In this document: positions 13,632 through 20,177 of the stretch, piece after piece
How positions within the stretch are numbered: the first letter of the stretch is position 1
Layout of the letters: each line of letters opens with the position of its first letter
Assembly (NCBI RefSeq): GCF_044891285.1
Contig: NZ_JAUIYO010000024.1
Location: 1 to 23,072, forward strand
Source: Pseudobacillus lumedeiriae
GTDB taxonomy: Bacteria; Bacillota; Bacilli; Bacillales; Domibacillaceae
Direction: 5' to 3'
DNA length: 23,072 nucleotides
Notes under the pieces: generated by a model
The model's database searches: none
What the model saw: the letters and a program-made list of their open reading frames with translations, nothing else
Told to the model about the DNA's origin: nothing
Translations under genes and position numbers: made by a program

Positions 13632-14921
13632 CTATGACGACTTTTTCATAATCTTGAGAGGAACTGTTTGAATAACTTCTTTTGTTACCTTATGAACAAG
13701 TTTCAAACTTGTACCTTTCAAGCTCTTTACGTCTACATCTTTAGACAAATAAAATCCAATAACCTCATAACTGTTTACCCCGTCAAATTTCACACTCGTG
13801 TCGATGCTTTTTAAATTAATTCCATTTTCTTTGTTATATTTCATTAAATTGTGATATTCCTGTTCAATCTCTTCTCCATTCTCTTTAACGAGGACGTATT
13901 TCAATTTATTCTCTTTTTCTTCCATTTCTTCAGGAATCCAAGAGCCTAACACTACACTGTAGCTTGGAGGGAATAGCCTGCTTCCCTCATCATAAAAAGT
14001 ATCAACAATCGCAATAGCGCCCCACTCTCCTGCTTTTTTCCCCTGAAAATACTCATCGTATTCGTTCTTGATGACATATGGATATTCCGAATTGATATAC
14101 ATTGGTTGATCTTCTTTGAACGTGACTTCATCAATATTTTGTACCTTAATTTGAGAAGTGGCACTAACTCTAACTTCCTCTTCGATATAAAAAAGTCCAA
14201 ATACAAAGCCGATTGCAAGTGAAAATAAGCCAAGCGATATTAATTTATATGTATAGCCGGGACGAAATGCAACTTCTTTCACTTTTTTGGATTTTTCTTC
14301 CCAATCTAGTTCAAGAGGAGTTAATGATGTTGTTCTGGCAGTTGTTCTGGCGTTATTATCATTTGTGATAAAGATGATGTTCATTTTTTCTTCTAACCGC
14401 TGAAGATATGACCCTATTATCAAATCATCTTTTACGTTTGTTCTAAGTCCATTACTCCTTACAAACTCCTTGTTTACAGGAACAATTTCTACTTTATTCT
14501 CCCTATGTAAGTTAGCAATATTTTTTAAAGCAATTCTAGCATTTTGACTAAGTTCAGAAGCGCTGTCCTTTATTTTATCAAGTTCATAACGAACCTGTTG
14601 GCTAATGAGTATCGTAATTTTCGTTTTATTTGTGATCACCGTAGTAACGTAAGGGTGTTCAAGAAGTACATCTGTATCAAATGCAAAATAGCAATTGGAC
14701 TTTCTACTAAAAACCTTTGCAGCACGAAAAATACTTCCTTCTGAAAATTTAAACCTATTTTTAGAAGTTGTCAGTCTATGATTTCCCTTTTTAAATTGAT
14801 TCTTTCGATGTTTATATCTTCTAGCCAATTGACGGCCTTTTTTCAAAGAAAATATAGATAAGACAAGTAATATGGCTATCCCCCATTTTAAAAAAAGACT
14901 AATTGTTTCAATCTGTTCCAA
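13632..14921 (-). CDS. Membrane-embedded PIN-domain protein with external C-terminal domain
   Basis: 429 residues from a TTG at 14921, preceded by AAAGGAGG with 8-base spacing. Order: membrane segment 8-25; a strongly basic linker (KKGRQLARRYKHRK); a PIN-like nuclease domain at about 75-205; a second membrane segment at 225-246; then about 180 residues with no further span. PIN acidic residues are all present: D82 and/or D84 in FAFDTDVLLEHP, E113 in VRYELDKIKD, D165 or D166 in VKDDLIIGSY, and D188 in FITNDNN. The domain resembles the PIN part of PhoH2/YacL-type proteins. Positive charges place the PIN domain in the cytoplasm and the C-terminal domain outside. It should be a metal-dependent RNase held at the membrane. 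It lies 29 bases after the S16 protease gene. The combination of PIN domain between spans and external domain is unusual. Confidence 0.85.
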   Translation of the reverse strand: MEQIETISLFLKWGIAILLVLSIFSLKKGRQLARRYKHRKNQFKKGNHRLTTSKNRFKFSEGSIFRAAKVFSRKSNCYFAFDTDVLLEHPYVTTVITNKTKITILISQQVRYELDKIKDSASELSQNARIALKNIANLHRENKVEIVPVNKEFVRSNGLRTNVKDDLIIGSYLQRLEEKMNIIFITNDNNARTTARTTSLTPLELDWEEKSKKVKEVAFRPGYTYKLISLGLFSLAIGFVFGLFYIEEEVRVSATSQIKVQNIDEVTFKEDQPMYINSEYPYVIKNEYDEYFQGKKAGEWGAIAIVDTFYDEGSRLFPPSYSVVLGSWIPEEMEEKENKLKYVLVKENGEEIEQEYHNLMKYNKENGINLKSIDTSVKFDGVNSYEVIGFYLSKDVDVKSLKGTSLKLVHKVTKEVIQTVPLKIMKKSS

Positions 14922-14950
14922 AGGCTCCGCCTCCTTTATTATTTTAGAAA

Positions 14951-15718
14951 TTAGATATTAGCATCTAACCATTCAATCGTTTCAATGACATTTGTAACTG
15001 GAATCACTTTCATTCTAGGTTTTTTTCCTATAAACTTAAAAGCCTCATCAAACTGTTCTTTTGGGACGATAAATACATCCGCCTTATCATCTGCTGCTGC
15101 GAGAGCTTTAAGATCAATAGTTCCAACAGGTAATACATTTCCGTTTTCATCTATATTTCCTGTTATCACTATTTTTTTATTTGAATGAACCCATTTTTTC
15201 TCTTCATGGACTCCAATCAGTGCAAGTATAATTGCTAGTGAATCAGAGTTTCCTGTTGTTTCTGTCCCGATTTTGATTGGCAAGAGGAATTTTTCTGCCT
15301 CTTCCTCCCCATAGTTAGTGTAAGCATATTCTTCGAACACATTATACTTTTCAAGTTGAGCATTATTCGAATCTATCTTTACATTTAACGATGCTATCAT
15401 AGCTTCTTTAGTAGAATCGTAACTCTTCCAAGAGTATGCTTGGTAAACCTTTCTATTTTCCCACATCACTTTTAGAAAATCTGTTCTATTGAAAACTGGG
15501 ATCATCAAGGCTGTTACTTTATACAGATTCGTATCTTCTTTTGTCTCAACATCCTTTGTTATTGGGAGTGTGTAACCCTGGGTGTATATAATGGAATTTT
15601 CCGGAATTTTAAAATAGTAGTTAACGCTATAAAACAAAATATAAAGTAAACATCCAATGACTATAACTAGAGGCACCGTCTTCACGACAAATTTTCTAGT
15701 AAATAATTGATCATCCAT
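14951..15718 (-). CDS. Membrane-anchored Lon-like (S16) serine protease without ATPase domain
   Basis: 255 residues from ATG at 15718, chosen because GGAGGGG lies six bases upstream. It overlaps the stop of the preceding HTH gene by 8 bases (ATGGATGA), suggesting coupling. One membrane segment at 14-35 after a basic N-terminus (FTRKFVVK) predicts the rest is extracytoplasmic. Residues about 145-250 are the Lon proteolytic domain: nucleophile S158 in TTGNSDSLA (usual pattern GPSAGL), then VITGNIDENGNVLPVGTIDLK with the dyad lysine K204, and DVFIVPKEQ. There is no AAA ATPase, so it resembles YlbL-type proteases, but no PDZ domain is obvious. It should cleave an exposed target on the outer face. 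The PIN protein encoded next has an outer C-terminal domain and is the obvious candidate substrate. The relaxed active-site motif leaves open whether it is fully active. Confidence 0.85.
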   Translation of the reverse strand: MDDQLFTRKFVVKTVPLVIVIGCLLYILFYSVNYYFKIPENSIIYTQGYTLPITKDVETKEDTNLYKVTALMIPVFNRTDFLKVMWENRKVYQAYSWKSYDSTKEAMIASLNVKIDSNNAQLEKYNVFEEYAYTNYGEEEAEKFLLPIKIGTETTGNSDSLAIILALIGVHEEKKWVHSNKKIVITGNIDENGNVLPVGTIDLKALAAADDKADVFIVPKEQFDEAFKFIGKKPRMKVIPVTNVIETIEWLDANI

Positions 15719-16313
15719 TCGTATCCCCTCCATCTATTTTTCTATATTTCTTAAATGGAGACTCATATTTAGGGGATACTTTATCATTTTCTTCGATTCC
15801 CCATTCACCTTCTCTCTCACCTTCTTTAATAAGAATCGCTGGATATTTCTCGTCTTTCATTTCAGTTAAAGTTCTTGCATCAAAAACACGTTGCATGGCA
15901 GGATAAGTAATCAACCAAATATTATCTGCTTTTCTCATTTCCGATTCAAAAAACTTGTCCCTATCCATAGCCTTCCTCAAGGTGCTGCTATCTTTGAGTC
16001 CCCAAAGTTTTGTCGCCTCCGATAGAGATAAAATATCGGTGATAGCAAGTTGGTTTGACTCTTTATATCGTATTGGACCTTGTATTGAGATTAAATTTTT
16101 AATTTTTATGAATCGCAGCTTCCTTACATCTATTTCAATTCCACTATCTACGATCTCATATACATAAACACCTAGATTCAACAAGATAGCATCCGCAGCA
16201 GCATCTAAACGATGCAACTCGACAAATCCATCCCCTTCTGCTTCTTTTGCAAAAAGTCTTACTGGCCAAAGCCTCGATAAAGAATGAGTATACACTTGAA
16301 ATGCTTCCAACAT
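15711..16313 (-). CDS. Helix-turn-helix protein, first gene of the PIN/S16 operon
   Basis: 200 residues from the ATG at 16313, which has GGGAGAG at good spacing. The frame opens further at a TTG (16412), but that has no RBS and lies in the promoter region. The N-terminal 90 residues are mixed alpha/beta and unrecognised. Residues about 96-145 form an excisionase/MerR-like helix-turn-helix with wing (LSLSEATKLWGLKDSSTLRK, then a NIWLITYPAMQRVFD wing), a module seen in small regulators and in antitoxin-like proteins beside toxin genes. The C-terminal 50 residues are charged and probably disordered. As first gene of a toxin-like nuclease operon, it may repress its own promoter, where an inverted repeat abuts the predicted -35, or act as an antitoxin. 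It is soluble, with no membrane span. Confidence 0.75.
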   Translation of the reverse strand: MLEAFQVYTHSLSRLWPVRLFAKEAEGDGFVELHRLDAAADAILLNLGVYVYEIVDSGIEIDVRKLRFIKIKNLISIQGPIRYKESNQLAITDILSLSEATKLWGLKDSSTLRKAMDRDKFFESEMRKADNIWLITYPAMQRVFDARTLTEMKDEKYPAILIKEGEREGEWGIEENDKVSPKYESPFKKYRKIDGGDTNG

Positions 16314-16383
16314 AATCTCTCTCCCAAAATTTGATTGTGACAAAGTTGGTACGATATCAGGAACAGTTGATTTTATTTTCTTT

Positions 16384-16412
16384 ATATTAACAATTTGTGA
16401 TAAATTTAACAA
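16384..16412 (-). promoter_or_regulatory. Candidate promoter of the PIN/S16 operon
   Basis: On the minus strand TTGTTA (16412-16407), a 17-base spacer and TAATAT (16389-16384); each hexamer matches consensus at four of six bases. The start would be near 16377, giving a 60-70 base leader to the HTH gene. TTGTTAA also occurs twice, 19 bases apart. Confidence 0.35.
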
Positions 16413-16433
16413 GGAAAAAACAGTCGTTTTTCC
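16413..16433. promoter_or_regulatory. Inverted repeat abutting the -35, possible operator
   Basis: GGAAAAA and TTTTTCC arms with a 7-base centre, directly upstream of the candidate -35 of the HTH-S16-PIN operon. Position fits a binding site for the operon's own HTH protein, though no binding data can be read from sequence. Confidence 0.3.
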
Positions 16434-16529
16434 TATATGCAGCTAGTTCTTCTGTCTCAATACTAGGGGTATTTTCCTTTTGAGGAATCATAAAAAGCTC
16501 AGGTAAAATAATGGAAAGACTAGGTGATG

Positions 16530-16785
16530 ATTACTCTTTATAAAAAAAACGAGCAGCAATACAGCTATCCTATTGTCATTAAAACCGGTCAAAACAGGAT
16601 GGCGAGGCTGCTTACGATTGCAGGATTAAATAAAACATTAGCACCGCATTCTTTAAGACATACACATGCCACTTCCCGCAGATTTGGCAACAAACGATGG
16701 ACAGACCCAGCCGTTCGGATAATCACATATGTACCTCCACATAACTCAAGAAATGAAAAAAAGAAGCCTCCCAAAAGTTCAGTGA
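16530..16785 (+). pseudogene. Decayed C-terminal fragment of a phage/ICE-type tyrosine integrase
   Basis: The frame from about 16530 encodes YPIVIKTGQN, ARLLTIAGLN and LAPHSLRHTHATS, the box II region of phage-type tyrosine recombinases with the conserved H-x-x-R. The expected segment after HTHAT, with the second conserved histidine, is unrecognisable. About 50 bases later another frame (16732 onward) reads YLHITQEMKK, the usual catalytic-tyrosine tail, and then stops at 16783-16785. So the gene has lost its N-terminal two-thirds, carries at least one frameshift and part of the catalytic core is damaged. It cannot be active. It lies between the two accessory modules and is the only mobile-element remnant visible, a sign that this region was acquired by integration. 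No att site could be identified. Confidence 0.8.
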
Positions 16786-16801
16786 ACTTTTGAGAAGCTT
16801 C
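16755..16801 (-). terminator. Strong minus-strand terminator beside the integrase remnant
   Basis: An 18-bp stem with a 3-base loop (16763-16780 with 16784-16801). On the minus strand all positions pair, with two G-U pairs, and a TTTTTTT run follows; on the plus strand there are two mismatches. It would stop transcription leaving the yeeC-like gene before it reaches the PIN/S16 operon. Confidence 0.8.
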
Positions 16802-17072
16802 CCTTATATTCCTTGATGTTAGTATTTCACTCTCATCTTACTAACAAACAGGGTTGGAGGCACTTATTACATCATGCCGCCCATTCATTTTGTGATATAA
16901 CAGAAGATAATAGGATTAAAAAAAGCCTTTAAATTAACGTTTTAACATGTTTCAACTAAATACGTTTAAGTATTGCAAAAACAGATAGCACACAAATCTG
17001 CACACAAAAAAGCTAATCTAGGTAAATGTGAGTTCTTTCATTTCACCAATTAATATCGAGAAACACGGTATA
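16802..17072. other. Intergenic region between the two modules, no gene seen
   Basis: About 270 AT-rich bases without a credible ORF. It contains an inverted repeat, TGTTAGTA (16817-16824) and TACTAACA (16839-16846), and an A/C-rich stretch around 16978-17010 (CACACAAATCTGCACACAAA). Its place next to a dead integrase makes it a plausible home for a former attachment site, but no duplicated partner was found in the window. Confidence 0.5.
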
Positions 17073-17109
17073 GGCTAAACCCTTTTATATCAAGGTTTAG
17101 CCGTTTTTT
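17073..17109 (+). terminator. Plus-strand terminator at the 3' end of the yeeC-like gene
   Basis: GGCTAAACC (17073-17081) pairs with GGTTTAGCC (17094-17102), followed on the plus strand by GTTTTTT. The T run reaches the yeeC stop codon. On the minus strand the stem lacks a T run. It may work weakly for yeeC or be left from a lost plus-strand gene. Confidence 0.6.
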
Positions 17110-18259
17110 AGTCGTATAGATTAACCATCATCACAATCTCATCAATTACTTCTTGCAATTCTTCAAGCGTAACAACAAACCATTCTTTAGGAACTAACAT
17201 TTTTCCGTTTGGTCCTAGAATAGAAACATCCAAATTATTATTAGCTAGTAAGTGATGAATTGTCGTTTCAAATTTGCTTCCGTTCATATTGAACACTTGA
17301 TAAGTGGTTACGATCTCAACCGGAGCATAGAGGTAAGTTGATTCATTCTCTGCATTCCTTATCCTTTTTTCTACCGAACCTGTAGTAAAACCAATCTTGT
17401 ATAAATTCTTAATGGATCTAATTTGCGGATCGGTACTTAATGATTTTAGCACGTAGATAAAACCTGTAGAAACATCATCCTCTCTAACATTATCCAATAA
17501 TGTCTCTACATTGTCGGTTACTCGCCTTCCGTGCTTATAAAGTTCAGCAGATAATGAACGGAGTAACATATCAGATTCCGTTCCATTTTCAAAAATACAC
17601 CGAAGTCGTGCATTAGTTTTATTCTTTATCTTTTTACGTTCTCCCACATTTTCTACATAAAGGAGTACTCCCTTTAATACATAGAAACTATTTGGTTCGA
17701 TATCCTGTTCATTTTTGAAAGGTACAATTTTTCGTTTACCCTCTGTAAGTTCTCTATGACACTTCTTGAATAGTTCCTCATATTTCGCAAAGTCCTTCAA
17801 CTTTTTCCGCTTTGCAACGTATTCAGGCATAGTGGTCACCTTTTGAAGCGAGCTTGTATCGAAAATCGATGTAACTGAATCTTCTAATTTACTATCTCCC
17901 AGCAATTCCGATGAACCGCTGTTTAGGATATCATCTATAGAAGAGATTTTTGGAATGTCAACTTCCTTTTGCTGCATTTTCAGTAACCCAATTTCATCAT
18001 ACTTTTTCAGATGCTCCATACGGTCAGGGTCTTTTCGAATTCCATTTAATCTACTAGCAAGACTTCTTTCGGTTAAATCAGTAGGAATTTTATATGGTTC
18101 ACGTCCATTTTCTTTAACAAAATCAACAATCTCTAAAAACTTCTCAACTTCTAGATCATACTGAACTCTCGGAGCTTTTTTAGGAGTTGTTAGGATTTCA
18201 TCAAACAGCGAACTGTTAAAAATTTCATCAATTGAATGGTATCTATTTGCCATTTCCAC
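17108..18259 (-). CDS. yeeC: GIY-YIG nuclease (T5orf172-like) of the yeeABC-type system
   Basis: 383 residues, probably starting at GTG 18259 (AAGGAG five bases upstream); ATG 18253 is the alternative. It overlaps the helicase stop by up to 17 bases. The C-terminal 120 residues form a GIY-YIG nuclease: FIY at 267-269, YKIG at 287-290, the catalytic arginine in VEKRIRNA (about 299-301), a conserved FETTIHHLL with probable metal-binding E331, and KEWFVV at 358-363. Residues about 36-92 are a helicase-associated-like helical module (VKENGREP, ERSLASRLNGIRKDP). Two short similar motifs, HSIDEIF (8-14) and SSIDDIL (106-112), precede disordered linkers and may be docking peptides. It is the presumed cleaving subunit, recruited by helicase and methyltransferase. 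Similar in order and length to B. subtilis YeeC as recalled. Confidence 0.85.
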   Translation of the reverse strand: MEMANRYHSIDEIFNSSLFDEILTTPKKAPRVQYDLEVEKFLEIVDFVKENGREPYKIPTDLTERSLASRLNGIRKDPDRMEHLKKYDEIGLLKMQQKEVDIPKISSIDDILNSGSSELLGDSKLEDSVTSIFDTSSLQKVTTMPEYVAKRKKLKDFAKYEELFKKCHRELTEGKRKIVPFKNEQDIEPNSFYVLKGVLLYVENVGERKKIKNKTNARLRCIFENGTESDMLLRSLSAELYKHGRRVTDNVETLLDNVREDDVSTGFIYVLKSLSTDPQIRSIKNLYKIGFTTGSVEKRIRNAENESTYLYAPVEIVTTYQVFNMNGSKFETTIHHLLANNNLDVSILGPNGKMLVPKEWFVVTLEELQEVIDEIVMMVNLYD

Positions 18260-20168
18260 GTTTTCTCCTTAACTCTTGCATGTAAATAACAGCTTCACCC
18301 ATTCGTCTTTCTATCGGGTCATCGGATTTTGGATCAGGTCGTCTTCCTTTTGTTTGGAAGAACTCTTCAACCTTTGGCCAAATGAAGACTAATTCATCTT
18401 CATCAAATGAAATACGTTTTGCATCAATAGATTCCTGAATCAGTTTCAAAACTGGCGAGTTCAACTCTTTTGATATAACCTCGAACGCTTTTTGGAATGG
18501 ATTTATAGAATCAATAAGATTAATGTCTAATTCCTCAATGTTTACGAACTTATCCGCCATACGAATAAATTCTTTACTTCCTACGACTTCCGATTTTGCA
18601 CCTTTCATTACAGTATCTAATACAACATGCTGCCTTACTTCCTCAATTTCTTCATCTGATAAATTCGGATAAACTTTTTGAATTACTTTAGGAATCAACA
18701 CTTTATTCAAAACTTTTGGATCCACTTCTCCAGTAAACGTTTTTTGGACTTGCGAATCTTGCATGATTTTTGCTTTTAAATCATTAATATCATTTTCGAT
18801 AATCTTTTTTACATTCTCTGTTGACGGCTCTTTTAATCCCTTAACGAACAATTCTCCAGTTGTAGAAGATTTATCGCTATCATTTCTTCTTCTCTTAAAT
18901 TTAAAATCAGGTGTAAGGACCTGTTCCATTAAGAGGGAAGCAGAAATGGCTTTAAGCATTGTATTTACCGTATACGTTACTACTTCATCCTTTGCGTCAG
19001 GTTGTGCAATGAGGTTGGTAAATTGAGCATAGGTTTTGTTATAACTATCTCTAGTACAACGCCCAATAATTTGCACAATTTCTGTAAGTGAGCCACGATA
19101 ACCTACTGTTAAAGTATGTTCACAGAATGGCCAATCGAAGCCCTCTTTCGCCATACCTAGAGCAATGATTATATCTAAGTCATCTAGCTCCTTAACATTG
19201 CGTAAATACTCTACGACTTTTTCTCGTCCAGCTTGATCATCTACCAAATCGGCAATCTTCAATATTTTCCCGTCAGTATGTCGCTTAACATAGATGATTC
19301 CAGTCTCTTCATCTTGGTAATCTACTTCACCTATCAAATCAAGAATCTGATTCACTTCATCGTATTTATCCTTTGTCGATTCGCCTGAATTAACATTTGG
19401 TATATGAACGATTGTCTTCAGATTCGTATCCAAGACCTCATCAATCGCTGATGTGTACTTTTCTTGATAGAAATGATATCCAATCCCAAAGCCTTTTAGA
19501 TACTCATATCCATCAAGCTGTTCATAGTACGAATAGGTAACCTTATTGAACAATTCCTCATCTTCGGGTAAAAGAATCGGCACAGAATCCCCACGAAAAT
19601 ATGAGCCAGTCATCGCGACAATGTGCACTGATGAATTGCGAATGATACTACGAAGCAATTCCCCTAATCGAGAATTATTATCTGCCGAAACATGATGAAA
19701 TTCATCAATCGCAAGCAAACAGTTATCAAATGCTTTATCGTCTATTTTTTCGAACGCAAATCGTAATGTGGCATGGGTACAAATCAACACTTTGTCGTCA
19801 GATTCCATGAAACGAACAAAAGCATTAACTTTTGAACTATCTCCACCGGCACTCGTTAAGTTATTTCTAGCATCAACATTCCAATCTGCAAAGAAACCAT
19901 GACTCTTCAAATCAGTATTTTTAAAAGAAGACCCGATGGACCGTTCAGGTACAGCTACAATCACTTTCTTCAAACCTTGATTAATGAGCTTATCTAAGCC
20001 GATAAACATTAACGCCCGAGATTTACCTGACGCTGGCGGTGCTTTGACTAATAGGTATTGTGAATCACGTTTCTCGAACGCTCGTGCTTGCATTTCACGC
20101 ATACCGTATTTATTTGTTTTTTTGCTTTTTCCAGTTTGGTTGTAATTAATTTCAACTATATTTTCCAT
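18243..20168 (-). CDS. yeeB: DEAD/DEAH-type SF2 helicase of the yeeABC-type system
   Basis: 641 residues. Helicase motifs in order: motif I APPASGKS (43-50), II DEFH (155-158), III MTGSY (186-190), and VI QIIGRCTR (366-373). This is the SF2 layout used for ATP-driven translocation along DNA in type I and type III restriction enzymes. No nuclease motif is seen. The 200-residue C-terminal part is helical and ends in WPKVEEFFQTKGRRPDPKSD and an ERRMGEAV-type helix, a module resembling one in the GIY-YIG partner. ATG at 20168 follows AAGGTGG, and the gap after the methyltransferase stop is 9 bases. It likely couples methylation status to cleavage by moving on DNA. The symbol is from recalled similarity in order and size to B. 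subtilis yeeB. Confidence 0.88.
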   Translation of the reverse strand: MENIVEINYNQTGKSKKTNKYGMREMQARAFEKRDSQYLLVKAPPASGKSRALMFIGLDKLINQGLKKVIVAVPERSIGSSFKNTDLKSHGFFADWNVDARNNLTSAGGDSSKVNAFVRFMESDDKVLICTHATLRFAFEKIDDKAFDNCLLAIDEFHHVSADNNSRLGELLRSIIRNSSVHIVAMTGSYFRGDSVPILLPEDEELFNKVTYSYYEQLDGYEYLKGFGIGYHFYQEKYTSAIDEVLDTNLKTIVHIPNVNSGESTKDKYDEVNQILDLIGEVDYQDEETGIIYVKRHTDGKILKIADLVDDQAGREKVVEYLRNVKELDDLDIIIALGMAKEGFDWPFCEHTLTVGYRGSLTEIVQIIGRCTRDSYNKTYAQFTNLIAQPDAKDEVVTYTVNTMLKAISASLLMEQVLTPDFKFKRRRNDSDKSSTTGELFVKGLKEPSTENVKKIIENDINDLKAKIMQDSQVQKTFTGEVDPKVLNKVLIPKVIQKVYPNLSDEEIEEVRQHVVLDTVMKGAKSEVVGSKEFIRMADKFVNIEELDINLIDSINPFQKAFEVISKELNSPVLKLIQESIDAKRISFDEDELVFIWPKVEEFFQTKGRRPDPKSDDPIERRMGEAVIYMQELRRKRGNGK

Positions 20169-20177
20169 GCTGCCACC

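Noticed and set aside
16434..16523. Minus-strand frame reading through SPSLSIILPELFMIPQKENT just upstream of the HTH gene
   Set aside because: Short, lacks an RBS at its only ATG and ends before the operon; it may be a gene remnant, but nothing recognisable supports it.
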